Shown in pieces: positions 1 through 9,355 of a stretch of 64,000 bases of DNA (positions within the stretch are counted from its first letter, which is position 1; each line of letters opens with the position of its first letter). Location of the stretch: the NCBI GenBank assembly GCA_959608625.1, contig CAUHQV010000003.1, positions 1 to 64,000 on the forward strand, given 5' to 3'. A program made the translations under genes and the position numbers. Under the pieces are notes generated by a model. It had not been told where the DNA came from. It made no database searches and saw only the letters and a list, made by a program, of their open reading frames with translations. This stretch comes from an uncultured Flavobacteriales bacterium. Lineage in GTDB: Bacteria > Bacteroidota > Bacteroidia > Flavobacteriales > UBA1820.

Positions 1-1202
1 ATCGTTCCTTCGTAATCGATATGCCCCAACAGGCAGCGCACGAAAGTGGTCTTACCCTGTCCGTTTTTGCCCACGAAGGCGATCTTGTCGCCCCGGTGCG
101 CCTGGAAATCGATCCCCTTAAGCACTTGCTTGGGTATGTACTCGACTTCGATCTCCCCGTTTTCCCGTTCGATCGTACGGGTAGCGTCATGGAAAGTCTT
201 CCGGACGTCTTCGGCCCGGTAGACCGTCTTGCCCGTGGGGCTGTCCACCTGGAATTTGAGGTGCATAGCCGCTACGTCGTCCGTATCGACCTCGACGAGT
301 TCCTTTTTTTCCAGGCGTTTTATCAAGCTTTGGGCAAAGGCGGCTTTGGAGGCCTTGTAACGGAACTTTTCGATGAGCTGCTCGGTCTGCTTGATCTCCT
401 TTTCCTGGTTCTTGCGGGTTGCGACCTGCTTTTCACGGATCTCCGCACGCAGCTCGAGGTATTTGGAATAAGGCTGTTTGTAGTCGTAGATACGCCCGGC
501 GGATATTTCAATGGTCCGGTTGGTGATGTTGTCCAGGAACGTGCGGTCGTGGCTCACCAACACCACACCCCCCGCGAATTTGTTCAGAAAATCTTCCAGC
601 CAGATGATGGATTCGATGTCCAAGTGGTTGGTCGGTTCGTCCAACAGCAGGATATCGTTCTTCTGGAGCAATAGTTTGGCCAGTTCGATACGCATACGCC
701 AACCTCCGGAGAACAGCCGGGTATCCTTGTCGAAGTCCGACCGTTCGAAGCCCAACCCGAGCAGAATGCGCTCGATCTCCCCGGCATAGGTATACCCCCC
801 TGCCAGGTCGTATTTATGGGTAAGGTCGTTGAGCTCCTCGATGAGTTTCATGTATCCGTCGCTTTGGTAGTCCGTCCGGGAAGCCAACTGATGGTTTACT
901 TCGTCGAGCCGCTTTTCGACGGCTTTTATTTCGGCAAACGAACTCTCTATCTCGCCCATCAGGGTATGGCGGTCGACAAAATCGATATCCTGCCGCAGGA
1001 TGCCTACCTTGATGTCCCCGTCGTACGACAGATCGCCCTCGTCCGCACGAAGGTCGCCGGCGAGCATCTTGAGCAGGGTCGTCTTGCCCGCGCCGTTCTT
1101 GCCGGCCAGGCCTATGCGGTCTCCCTTGTCGATCCGAAAACTCACCCCGGTAAAGAGCGGGGTGCCTGAAAAATAAATGGCGATGTTGTTGGCCGATAAC
1201 AT
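1..1202 (-). CDS. ABC-F family ATP-binding protein (3' part outside window)
   Basis: Soluble ABC ATPase without membrane domains, of the ABC-F class whose members act on ribosomes (translation factors or ribosome protection). About 400 residues are visible, reading leftwards from ATG at 1202; the C-terminal part lies beyond position 1. The first nucleotide-binding domain has Walker A GKNGAGKTT near residue 37, signature LFSGGWRMRIELAK and Walker B DILLLDEPTNHLD near residue 190. An ABC-F linker rich in Lys and Glu follows, and the second Walker A (GKNGQGKTTF) sits at the very edge of the window. It is transcribed divergently from atpD. Which ABC-F subgroup it belongs to cannot be settled without the C-terminus. 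The family call is firm. Confidence 0.9.
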   Translation of the reverse strand, partial: MLSANNIAIYFSGTPLFTGVSFRIDKGDRIGLAGKNGAGKTTLLKMLAGDLRADEGDLSYDGDIKVGILRQDIDFVDRHTLMGEIESSFAEIKAVEKRLDEVNHQLASRTDYQSDGYMKLIEELNDLTHKYDLAGGYTYAGEIERILLGLGFERSDFDKDTRLFSGGWRMRIELAKLLLQKNDILLLDEPTNHLDIESIIWLEDFLNKFAGGVVLVSHDRTFLDNITNRTIEISAGRIYDYKQPYSKYLELRAEIREKQVATRKNQEKEIKQTEQLIEKFRYKASKAAFAQSLIKRLEKKELVEVDTDDVAAMHLKFQVDSPTGKTVYRAEDVRKTFHDATRTIERENGEIEVEYIPKQVLKGIDFQAHRGDKIAFVGKNGQGKTTFVRCLLGHIDYEGT

Positions 1203-1246
1203 GATTCTTTGTCTTTAAATATCTCGAAAACGGTTTTTTACGCCTG

Positions 1247-1254
1247 CAAATGTA
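1247..1254 (-). promoter_or_regulatory. -7 box for the ABC-F gene
   Basis: The minus strand reads TACATTTG, an exact match to the Bacteroidetes -7 consensus TAnnTTTG, about 45 bases before the ABC-F start codon. I found no clear TTG at the expected -33 position. Confidence 0.55.
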
Positions 1255-1347
1255 CGAAAAAACTTTGAAGGCTCCCTGTATCCTTTCGGAACCGCTTTGG
1301 CGAAAAAAGGGATAGTTAAAAATGCGATATGGCCCATTATGGGGTTC

Positions 1348-1375
1348 TTGGTGTTAAAAAATTTGCCTAATTTTG
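1348..1375 (+). promoter_or_regulatory. Promoter of atpDC
   Basis: TTG at 1348-1350, 17 bases, then TAATTTTG at 1368-1375, matching the Bacteroidetes sigma-ABfr consensus. The predicted start is about 25 bases before the atpD ATG. Confidence 0.75.
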
Positions 1376-1402
1376 CTAGAACTATAACCTAAGATACATC
1401 CG

Positions 1403-2938
1403 ATGGTAGCAACGGCAGAAAAAACAAAAGGTAAGATCATCAAGATAGTAGGCCCCGTAGTGGACGTACAGTTCCCTCCCCAGGCGGAGGATTTCCCGAA
1501 AATATACGATGCATTGGAAGTGGGCTCCGATACGGAGGGCACCATCGTATTGGAAGTGCAGCAGGAGATCGGCGAGGACACCGTACGGTGTATCGCCATG
1601 GATATTACCGACGGGTTGTACCGGGGAATGGAGGTGACCGCCACCGGTGCGCCGATCAAAATGCCGGTCGGGAAAGAGATCCGCGGACGCCTGTTCAATG
1701 TATCGGGCGACGCGATCGACGGACTGGGTGAACTCCCCAAAAAAGACGGACTGCCTATACACCGCCCGGCCCCGAAATTCGAAGAACTATCCACCTCCTC
1801 GGAGGTGCTGTTCACCGGTATCAAGGTAATCGACCTCATTTGCCCGTACGTACGCGGCGGTAAGATCGGCCTGTTCGGAGGAGCGGGTGTCGGGAAGACG
1901 GTGCTCATTCAGGAGCTGATCAACAATATCGCCAAACAGCACGGAGGACTGTCGGTATTCGCCGGCGTAGGGGAACGCACCCGTGAAGGGAACGACCTGC
2001 TGCGCGAGATGATCGAATCCGGTATCATCAACTACGGCGAAGAGTTCAAAAAATCGATGGAAGAAGGGTCGTGGGACCTGTCGAAAGTCGACCGCAAAGC
2101 ATTGGAAGAATCCAAGCTGGCTTTCGTGTTCGGGCAGATGAACGAGCCTCCGGGCGCCCGTGCCCGTGTAGCCCTTTCCGGGGTGACGCTGGCCGAATAT
2201 TTCCGCGACGGGGATAAAGACCAGGACGAAGGCAAAGGCCGGGACATCCTGTTCTTCATCGACAATATATTCCGTTTCTCCCAGGCCGGGTCGGAGGTAT
2301 CGACCCTGCTGGGCCGTATGCCCTCGGCCGTAGGTTACCAGCCCACCCTGGCCTCGGAAATGGGTGCCCTGGAAGAGCGTATCGCCTCGACCAAGCATGG
2401 TTCCATCACTTCGGTGCAAGCCGTATACGTGCCGGCGGACGACCTGACCGACCCGGCCCCGGCCACCACATTCAACTTCCTGGATGCCAAAACGGTGCTT
2501 TCCCGTAAGATCGCGGAAATGGGCATCTACCCGGCCGTCGACCCGCTGGATTCGACCTCGCGCATCCTCGACCCGACCGTGGTAGGTAAGGAACATTACG
2601 AAACGGCCCAGCGCGTCAAGGAGATCCTCCAGAAAAACGCTTCCCTCCAGGACATCATCGCCATCCTCGGTATGGACGAACTTTCCGAAGAGGACAAACT
2701 GGTGGTACAGCGCGCCCGCCGCGTGATGCGTTTTATGTCGCAGCCGTTCTTCGTGGCCGAACAGTTCACCGGCCGCCCCGGCGTGTACGTGGACATCAAA
2801 GACACGATCAAAGGCTTCAACAGCATCATAGACGGCTCGATGGACAAATACCCGGAGGCTGCGTTCAGCTACGTGGGCACGATCGAACAAGCCGCCGAAA
2901 AAGGCGAAAAAATGCTCAAGGAGGTTTCCGAAAAATAA
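1403..2938 (+). CDS. atpD: F1Fo ATP synthase subunit beta
   Basis: Catalytic beta subunit of the F1 sector, which makes ATP from ADP and phosphate on the cytoplasmic face of the membrane. The 511 residues are close to the usual length for Bacteroidetes. Visible are the N-terminal beta-barrel (GKIIKIVGPVVDVQFP), the P-loop GGAGVGKT near residue 160, Walker B region DILFFIDNIFRFSQAGSE near 282 and the DELSEED motif near 424. The start has a consensus promoter just upstream. It is followed 8 bases later by atpC and then by a strong terminator, so the other F1Fo genes are not in this unit. Confidence 0.98.
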   Translation: MVATAEKTKGKIIKIVGPVVDVQFPPQAEDFPKIYDALEVGSDTEGTIVLEVQQEIGEDTVRCIAMDITDGLYRGMEVTATGAPIKMPVGKEIRGRLFNVSGDAIDGLGELPKKDGLPIHRPAPKFEELSTSSEVLFTGIKVIDLICPYVRGGKIGLFGGAGVGKTVLIQELINNIAKQHGGLSVFAGVGERTREGNDLLREMIESGIINYGEEFKKSMEEGSWDLSKVDRKALEESKLAFVFGQMNEPPGARARVALSGVTLAEYFRDGDKDQDEGKGRDILFFIDNIFRFSQAGSEVSTLLGRMPSAVGYQPTLASEMGALEERIASTKHGSITSVQAVYVPADDLTDPAPATTFNFLDAKTVLSRKIAEMGIYPAVDPLDSTSRILDPTVVGKEHYETAQRVKEILQKNASLQDIIAILGMDELSEEDKLVVQRARRVMRFMSQPFFVAEQFTGRPGVYVDIKDTIKGFNSIIDGSMDKYPEAAFSYVGTIEQAAEKGEKMLKEVSEK

Positions 2939-2946
2939 TACCGGCC

Positions 2947-3228
2947 ATGGAGGTAAAAGTGATAAGCCCTGAAGGCGATGTGTTCGCCGGAAAAGCGGAT
3001 TCCGTAATCCTCCCGGGGGAAGGCGGAGGGTTCGAGATCCTCAATATGCATGCCCCTATCGTATCCACGCTGGGTAAAGGGGAAGTAGTGATCCACGCTT
3101 CTTCCGGATTTGCGGATGCGAAAATGCAGGAAGGCCTGTCCCCGGACGGGAAAGGGGATGTCGTACTGGAGGTATCTTCCGGTGTGGTAAAGGCGCTTGA
3201 TAACCACGTAACCATTCTGGTAGACTGA
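2947..3228 (+). CDS. atpC: F1Fo ATP synthase subunit epsilon (short form)
   Basis: Central-stalk epsilon subunit linking F1 to the c-ring. At 93 residues it contains only the N-terminal beta-sandwich (MEVKVISPEGDVFAGKADSV ... LDNHVTILVD). The C-terminal helical hairpin that inhibits ATPase in longer epsilon subunits is absent, as is common in Bacteroidetes. It sits 8 bases after atpD and is the last gene of the transcript. Confidence 0.95.
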   Translation: MEVKVISPEGDVFAGKADSVILPGEGGGFEILNMHAPIVSTLGKGEVVIHASSGFADAKMQEGLSPDGKGDVVLEVSSGVVKALDNHVTILVD

Positions 3229-3256
3229 TACTCCGTCTTTCGGACTAAAAATACCG

Positions 3257-3291
3257 GTACTCTCCGCCCGCAAGCGGAGAGTACTTTTTTT
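3257..3291 (+). terminator. Rho-independent terminator after atpC
   Basis: A perfect 11-bp stem (GTACTCTCCGC with GCGGAGAGTAC) around a 6-base loop, followed by seven T residues, starts 29 bases after the atpC stop. Confidence 0.93.
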
Positions 3292-3364
3292 ATCCCGTTA
3301 AGGCTTCTTATCGTCGAAATTTCATACTTTTACTTTTCGTAAAAAATAAAAAAGCCACAAACCC

Positions 3365-5578
3365 ATGCCACCCAGCAAAGCTCCGGTACCTGAAATATCC
3401 CGTAAGGAGGCCCTCGATATACTGAAGGCCTACCGCCGGCTTTTGCAGTCGATACCGCACCAGCTCAGCCGGGAGGATCTGGCCATGATCCATAAGGCTT
3501 TTAAACAGGCCGCCGAAGCCCACCGCCACCAGCGGCGGCGCTCGGGAGAGCCGTATATCTTCCACCCTATCGCCGTAGCTACGATCGTGGCCTCCCAGAT
3601 GAGCCTCGATGCCACGGCCATCGCATCGGCCCTGCTGCACGACACGGTGGAGGATACCGACGTGACCCTCGAGGAGATCGAACGGGAATACGGGCCCACG
3701 GTAGCCCGGATCATCGACGGGCTGACCAAAATATCGGGCATTTCCGATTCCAACGTGAGCGTACAGGCGGAGAATTTCCGCAAGATGCTCATCACCATCT
3801 CCAACGACATCCGCGTGATCCTGATCAAATTGGCCGACCGTCTGCACAACATGCAGACGATGGGCGCCATGATCCGGCAAAAACAGCAGAAAATCGCCTC
3901 CGAAACGCTTTACATCTACGCCCCTTTGGCGCACCGGCTGGGGCTGTACAACATCAAGACCGAAATGGAGGATCTCTCGCTCAAATACACCGAGCCGGAG
4001 GCCTATGAGAACATCGTACGCTTGCTCCAGGAATCCGACCAGGCGCAGAAAGAATATATCAAAGGGTTCATCGGAGTGATAAAGGACGTGCTGGACAAGG
4101 AAAACCTGGATTATTCCATCACGGGGCGCAACAAATCCATCTATTCCATCTATAAAAAGATGGTCAACAAGGGGGTGAGTTTCGACGAGGTGTACGACCG
4201 TTTCGCTATCCGGATCGTCTACAAATGCGACGAAGAGGAGGAAAAATTCTGTGCGTGGAAGATCTATTCCATCGTCACGGATAAATTCCACCCCAACCCG
4301 GGGCGCCTGCGCGACTGGATATCCACCCCCAAATCCACGGGATACGAAGCCTTGCATATCACGGTGATGGGGCCGGAGAACCGTTGGGTCGAGGTGCAGA
4401 TCCGCTCCGAACGGATGAACGAGCTGGCCGAAAAAGGATACGCCGCCCACTACAAATACAAGCACGCCGGGGAGGCTTCCGACAGATATATGGACGAATG
4501 GATCGCCAAGGTCCGCGAAACGCTGGAACAGGCGGAAGTGAATGCCGCCGACCTGGTGAACGAATTCAAACTCAACCTGCTGGTGGGGGAAATATTCGTT
4601 TTCACTCCCAAAGGCGACCTGCGCAGCCTGCCTAAGGGAGCTACCGCCTTGGATTTCGCGTTCGCCATCCACAGTGCGGTCGGGACGAAATGCCTGGGTG
4701 CGAAGGTAAACGGTACGCTCGTGCCGCTGAACTATATCCTTCAAAGCGGCGACCAGGTGGAAATCATCACCGGGAAAAACCAGAAACCCAAGGCCCAGTG
4801 GCTGGAGTTCGTCAAGACCACCCGGGCCCGCAACAAGATAAAGGCCGCCCTGAACGAGGACGTGCGGGAAACGGCTAAATACGGCCGCGAAATACTCGAA
4901 CGCAAACTCAAACACCTGAAAATAGACCTAAGTGAAAAGACGGTCAACGATCTGGTGGCATTTCTGAAAACGGAGAATTCGCAGGATATGTTCTACCGCT
5001 TCGGAAAAGGCCTGGTGGACAACACGACCCTTAAACAATTTGTGTCGAGCCGGGGGTTCTTTTCCAACCTGCTGCGCCGCACGCCTATCGGCAGCGGCTC
5101 CAAACAGCCTTCCTCGGACGAAAAGCCGCATTACGACCGGCTGGTGTTCGGGGACAACGAGGACAAGTTCAACTATACCCTCGCTCCGTGCTGCAGTCCG
5201 CAGCCGGGGGACGATGTATTCGGATTCGTGAGTGTAGGCAAAGGGATCGTCGTCCACCGGAAAGATTGCCTGAACGCGACCGATATGTTGTCCAACTACG
5301 GATACCGGGTACTCACCGCCAAATGGATAGACTCTTCGCAGGAAGAAGCCCGGGTCACCCTCGATATCACCGGGGTGGACAGCGTAGGCGTATTAAACCA
5401 TCTGACCCAGATCATTTCCGAAGATATGGGCATCAATATCGAATCCATCACCGTCAAAAGCAAAGCAGGCATGTTCAATGGAGAGGTTTCCATGGTGCTG
5501 CGCAACCGTTTGCAGCTCAAAAAACTGGTGGAAAAAATCAAACAGATCGATACGGTCAAGGCCGTTTCCATCAAATAA
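3365..5578 (+). CDS. Bifunctional (p)ppGpp synthetase/hydrolase, RelA/SpoT family
   Basis: Long RSH enzyme (737 residues) of the stringent response. The HD hydrolase domain keeps its metal and substrate residues: RRSGEPYIFHP near residue 60, LLHDTVEDT near 90 and LADRLHNM near 158. The synthetase domain has GRLRDWISTPKSTGYEALH near 320 and WVEVQIRS. The basic RLRD stretch resembles the RxKD type of bifunctional enzymes. A TGS domain (VFTPKGDLRSLPKGATALDF) begins near 412 and an ACT domain ends the protein. Intact hydrolase residues favour dual activity over a synthetase-only RelA; this is inference. It follows the atpC terminator, so it is transcribed separately. I give no gene symbol because Bacteroidetes often carry two RSH genes. 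Confidence 0.93.
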   Translation: MPPSKAPVPEISRKEALDILKAYRRLLQSIPHQLSREDLAMIHKAFKQAAEAHRHQRRRSGEPYIFHPIAVATIVASQMSLDATAIASALLHDTVEDTDVTLEEIEREYGPTVARIIDGLTKISGISDSNVSVQAENFRKMLITISNDIRVILIKLADRLHNMQTMGAMIRQKQQKIASETLYIYAPLAHRLGLYNIKTEMEDLSLKYTEPEAYENIVRLLQESDQAQKEYIKGFIGVIKDVLDKENLDYSITGRNKSIYSIYKKMVNKGVSFDEVYDRFAIRIVYKCDEEEEKFCAWKIYSIVTDKFHPNPGRLRDWISTPKSTGYEALHITVMGPENRWVEVQIRSERMNELAEKGYAAHYKYKHAGEASDRYMDEWIAKVRETLEQAEVNAADLVNEFKLNLLVGEIFVFTPKGDLRSLPKGATALDFAFAIHSAVGTKCLGAKVNGTLVPLNYILQSGDQVEIITGKNQKPKAQWLEFVKTTRARNKIKAALNEDVRETAKYGREILERKLKHLKIDLSEKTVNDLVAFLKTENSQDMFYRFGKGLVDNTTLKQFVSSRGFFSNLLRRTPIGSGSKQPSSDEKPHYDRLVFGDNEDKFNYTLAPCCSPQPGDDVFGFVSVGKGIVVHRKDCLNATDMLSNYGYRVLTAKWIDSSQEEARVTLDITGVDSVGVLNHLTQIISEDMGINIESITVKSKAGMFNGEVSMVLRNRLQLKKLVEKIKQIDTVKAVSIK

Positions 5579-5628
5579 TCCGACAACTAATCCGGCTCCG
5601 GCCGCCGCGAAGGAACATCTCCGCAATA

Positions 5629-6471
5629 ATGAAGAAAAAGACATTCTTAACCATTCTGTGCCTGTTGGCTGGCATTTGCATAGCTCAGGCTCAGCAAAGA
5701 GACAGATACCTGCATTTCGGCCTAGTAGCCGATTATGTCCTGCTAAACGATAAGACTATCGGGGACGTCCCTCTGGAAGCCCTGGACGGCGGCCTGTACA
5801 TCGGATTTGAAAACCGGGGCGAAAAAAGCCTTTGGGGGATTTCCCTTCAGGGAACGTTCGGGTTCGTCAACACATACCGGAGTTTGGGGGGTGGTGAGAT
5901 CACCCCGTTAGGCTCTTATTTTCCTCAGGCATACAAATCCTCCCAGGCATACAGCTTCCCCAATTACAACACGCGTATTGCCGACCGGTACACAGGTCGT
6001 CTGGAGGGGGAATACCTCCACCGGGTAAACCGGCTGGAAAACCGGTGGAAAGTGTTCGTCGGCGGCCAAATGAGCCTGCACGCCTACTATAACCGTGTGC
6101 TGATCTTCACCAACAGCGAATCCAACTATTTCTTTCATGCCGGTATCGCCCCGAAAATCCATCTGGAGTACCCGTTCACTATGCTGAAAAAAGAGTACAA
6201 GGTAATAGGAAGCGCATCGTACGACATCCTGGCCGTCGTAGCGCGGCCGTCGTATTCTTTGCCTTTTCCGGACGACCGGATGGAAAACGTCCGGGTGGCT
6301 TCTTTGGGGGGGTACGGGATGGCGCAGACCCGTATCGGGCTGTTCCACCGTATGCGCAGGGGCAACGCCTGGGAAGCCGCTTACCGGTGGCAGTACGACT
6401 TCGATTCGCATATGAACAACGTGCGCCAGGGAATACACAGCCTGTCGTTCAGGCTCTACATCAACCTGTAA
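5629..6471 (+). CDS. Exported protein of unknown function, possible outer-membrane beta-barrel
   Basis: 280 residues with a clear signal peptide (MKKKTFLTILCLLAGICIAQ, cleavage probably after AQA). The mature part alternates aromatic and polar residues, is rich in Tyr, Arg and Gly, and ends in the strand-like LSFRLYINL, which would fit a small outer-membrane barrel. I do not recognise the family. The ATG at 5629 was chosen because it begins the signal peptide; the same frame is open further upstream but that part overlaps the RSH gene. It lies 50 bases after the RSH gene and 15 bases before the S41 lipoprotein, probably in one transcript with it. Confidence 0.7.
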   Translation: MKKKTFLTILCLLAGICIAQAQQRDRYLHFGLVADYVLLNDKTIGDVPLEALDGGLYIGFENRGEKSLWGISLQGTFGFVNTYRSLGGGEITPLGSYFPQAYKSSQAYSFPNYNTRIADRYTGRLEGEYLHRVNRLENRWKVFVGGQMSLHAYYNRVLIFTNSESNYFFHAGIAPKIHLEYPFTMLKKEYKVIGSASYDILAVVARPSYSLPFPDDRMENVRVASLGGYGMAQTRIGLFHRMRRGNAWEAAYRWQYDFDSHMNNVRQGIHSLSFRLYINL

Positions 6472-6486
6472 AACGAGGAGAAAACA

Positions 6487-7506
6487 ATGAAAAAATACCT
6501 GTTAGCGACCATTATCGTACTTTCGTCCCTAATATCGGGCTGTGAAAGGATTTTCATGGATTCCGATGCGACCGATTTCTCCCGCCGGGAGATATTCGAT
6601 TCCATGTGGAAAGTGGTGGACGAAAAATATTCCTACCTGGGATACAAAGACATCGACTGGGATGCCATATATGCGAAATACTCGGAAGAGGTCTCGGAAG
6701 ATATGTCGGGGTATTCTTTGTACCGGGTACTTTATGACATGCTCTACGAATTGAAGGACGGACACGTAAACCTGTTCGCCGGGTTCGACTATTCCCGCAA
6801 CTGGGAGTGGTACCTGGGATCGCCGGCCAATTTCAATTATCCGTTAGTGGAACGTTACTACCTGGGCGCCGATTACTGGTCTTCCGGGGGGCTGAAAAAC
6901 ACCCTGCTCGACGGGGGGAAATACGGATATATATATTATCCGTCGTTTAATTCTTCCGTTTCTTATATCGGAATGATCCTGAATCGGTTCAAGGATACCG
7001 AAGGCATTATCCTCGACCTTCGGGACAACGGGGGCGGCGCACTCTCCAATGCGGAAATGCTGGCCGATTACCTGGCCGATATGCGCAGGCTCACCTACCG
7101 CACAAAATACAAGAACGGCCCCGGGCACGATGATTTTTCAGAATTCAAGGATCATTATTCCACCCCCAAAGGGCCAAGATACCGCAAACCCGTGGTCATC
7201 CTGACCAACCGCCAGTGCTTCAGCGCCGCATCGTATTTCGTGACAATGGCTAAGGAATTTCCCAACGTGACCGTCTTAGGGGACAGTACCGGCGGCGGAG
7301 GCGGACTGCCGGCCGATTTCATGCTCCCCGGCGGATGGACGATCCGCCTGAGTACCACCCGGGGCACGGATGCCCGGGGTGTCGATTTCGAGAACGGGGT
7401 CGCACCGGACGAGAAATACGATATGAACACGGCCCTTGTAGACCAGGGTATAGATTCGATGATAGAACGCGCCAAAGAGATCATAGTGGCTGCTTCCACG
7501 GATTGA
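6487..7506 (+). CDS. S41 family peptidase lipoprotein
   Basis: 339 residues. A lipoprotein signal (MKKYLLATIIVLSSLISGCE, Cys 19) places it in the periplasm or on the outer membrane. An N-terminal helical region (DSMWKVVDEKYSYL ... LYELKDGHVNL) is typical of Bacteroidetes S41 proteins. The protease core has GIILDLRDNGGG near residue 170 and the likely nucleophile Ser in QCFSAASYF near 240, then GDSTGGGGGLP. The region where C-terminal processing proteases carry the catalytic Lys is not obviously conserved, so activity is uncertain. The stop is 1 base before the uvrC ATG, suggesting coupled translation. Confidence 0.85.
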   Translation: MKKYLLATIIVLSSLISGCERIFMDSDATDFSRREIFDSMWKVVDEKYSYLGYKDIDWDAIYAKYSEEVSEDMSGYSLYRVLYDMLYELKDGHVNLFAGFDYSRNWEWYLGSPANFNYPLVERYYLGADYWSSGGLKNTLLDGGKYGYIYYPSFNSSVSYIGMILNRFKDTEGIILDLRDNGGGALSNAEMLADYLADMRRLTYRTKYKNGPGHDDFSEFKDHYSTPKGPRYRKPVVILTNRQCFSAASYFVTMAKEFPNVTVLGDSTGGGGGLPADFMLPGGWTIRLSTTRGTDARGVDFENGVAPDEKYDMNTALVDQGIDSMIERAKEIIVAASTD

Positions 7507-7507
7507 A

Positions 7508-9355
7508 ATGACCGAACATATAAAGTTGATCCTCAAAACGCTTCCGGAAAACCCGGGCGTTTACCGTTATTACGACAATGACGGGAAGATTCTTTATGTC
7601 GGTAAGGCAAAGAACCTGAAAAAACGGGTGCTCTCCTATTTCGGGCAGAACATCCAAAGCGCCAAGACGCGGGTAATGGTATCCAAGATCGCCGACATCA
7701 AATTCATCGTCGTAGAGAGCGAGGCGGATGCCCTTCTGTTGGAGAACAACCTGATAAAAACGCTCCGTCCCCGGTACAACATCATGCTCAAGGACGACAA
7801 GACATACCCGTGGATATGTATCAAAAATGAGCGTTTCCCCCGTGTTTTTCTCACCCGGCGCAAAGTGGCCGACGGTTCGGAATATTACGGCCCTTACCCC
7901 TCGGTGACCACGGCGCATGTGCTGTTGGATATGATCCGGGAACTTTTCCTCCTGCGCACCTGCAAAGCCGACCTTTCGGAAAAAAATATCGCCGAAGGCC
8001 GCATCCGGCCCTGTCTCGAATACCACATTAAACGGTGCGCCGCCCCTTGTGCGGGTTTCCAGAGCGAAGAAGAGTATATGGAGCAGATCGCAATGGCCCG
8101 CGAACTGATCCGGGGCCATTTTTCCGAGGTGCTCTCCTCGCTGCGCAGGGAAATGGCGGGATACGCCAAAGCGCTGCATTTTGAGAAAGCCCAGAAGATA
8201 AAGGAAAAGATCACCCACCTAGAAAACTACCAGGCCCGATCTACCGTAGCCGGCACCTCGGTGAACGACGTGGATGTGTTCAGTATCGTATCGGACAGCG
8301 AAGACGCTTATGTCAACTACCTGAAGGTCGTACGCGGAGCCATCGTACAATCCTATACCATGGAAATGCGCAAACGGATGGACGAACCGGATACCGAACT
8401 CCTCCCGCTGGCCATCGTGGAGATCCGCCAACTGTTTTCTTCGACTTCCAAGGAAATACTCCTGCCGTTCCCGGTGGACATGGAACTGGAGGAGGGGGTC
8501 AAACTGCGCGTGCCCATGAAAGCCGAAAAAAAGCACCTGGTGGAACTGTCCGAAAAGAATGCCCGGCTGGCCCGGATGGAACGCATGAACAAGGAGCGTA
8601 TCGTCGACCCGGAGGCGCACACCAACCGGATCATGCAGACGATGAAATCCGACCTGCGCCTGTCCGTAGAGCCCCGCCATATCGAGTGCTTCGACAACTC
8701 CAATATCCAAGGTACCAATGCCGTATCCTCATGCGTAGTGTTCAAGGACGGCAAACCTTCGAAAAAAGACTACCGGCACTTTATCGTGCGTACGGTAGAA
8801 GGCCCGGACGACTTCGCTACGATGAAAGAGGTCATCTACCGCCGGTACCGCCGTCTGGTGGAGGAAAACCAGCCGCTTCCCGACCTGATTATCGTGGACG
8901 GCGGCAAAGGCCAGCTCAGCGCCGCTTACGAGATCATCCGGGAACTGGGGATCGAAAATAAAGTGAGTATGATCGGCATCGCCAAACGCCTGGAAGAGAT
9001 CTTTTACCCCGGCGACCCGCTGCCCCTTTACCTGGACAAGCGGTCGGTCACCCTGCGTATCATCCAGCAACTGCGCGACGAAGCGCACCGTTTCGGCATC
9101 ACCCACCACCGGCTGCGCCGTTCGAAAAGCGCCCTGGTATCCGAACTGGACGACATAAAAGGGATAGGTGCCAAGACCCGCGAAGCGTTGCTCACCCGTT
9201 TCGGCTCGGTCGAAAAGATCCGCCGGGCATCGCCCGAAGAACTGGCCGGTACGGCAGGTACCGCCCGGGCCAAATTAATCCTGGACTATTTTAGTACTGG
9301 CCTTCCGCCGGCAACCCGGGCCGAACCGGCGGAACCTGAAAGAGACCCTTCATGA
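7508..9355 (+). CDS. uvrC: UvrABC excinuclease subunit C
   Basis: Dual-incision nuclease of nucleotide excision repair (615 residues). The GIY-YIG domain that makes the 3' cut is at residues 13-90 (PGVYRYYDNDGKILYVGKAK). The UVR motif for contact with UvrB is near 222-240 (HFEKAQKIKEKI). The RNase H-like domain for the 5' cut runs from about 385 (IECFDNSNIQGTNAVSS) through PDLIIVDGGKGQ near 458, and a helix-hairpin-helix pair (LDDIKGIGAKTREALL) lies near 550. It starts 1 base after the S41 stop and its end overlaps the next gene by 4 bases. Confidence 0.97.
   Translation: MTEHIKLILKTLPENPGVYRYYDNDGKILYVGKAKNLKKRVLSYFGQNIQSAKTRVMVSKIADIKFIVVESEADALLLENNLIKTLRPRYNIMLKDDKTYPWICIKNERFPRVFLTRRKVADGSEYYGPYPSVTTAHVLLDMIRELFLLRTCKADLSEKNIAEGRIRPCLEYHIKRCAAPCAGFQSEEEYMEQIAMARELIRGHFSEVLSSLRREMAGYAKALHFEKAQKIKEKITHLENYQARSTVAGTSVNDVDVFSIVSDSEDAYVNYLKVVRGAIVQSYTMEMRKRMDEPDTELLPLAIVEIRQLFSSTSKEILLPFPVDMELEEGVKLRVPMKAEKKHLVELSEKNARLARMERMNKERIVDPEAHTNRIMQTMKSDLRLSVEPRHIECFDNSNIQGTNAVSSCVVFKDGKPSKKDYRHFIVRTVEGPDDFATMKEVIYRRYRRLVEENQPLPDLIIVDGGKGQLSAAYEIIRELGIENKVSMIGIAKRLEEIFYPGDPLPLYLDKRSVTLRIIQQLRDEAHRFGITHHRLRRSKSALVSELDDIKGIGAKTREALLTRFGSVEKIRRASPEELAGTAGTARAKLILDYFSTGLPPATRAEPAEPERDPS

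Noticed and set aside
3308..4915. Minus-strand open frame of 535 codons opposite the RSH gene
   Set aside because: The RSH gene on the plus strand has all family motifs; the antisense frame has low-complexity, domain-free content.
5188..5628. Upstream extension of the exported protein at 5629
   Set aside because: It would overlap the RSH gene in another frame; the signal peptide begins exactly at the ATG at 5629.
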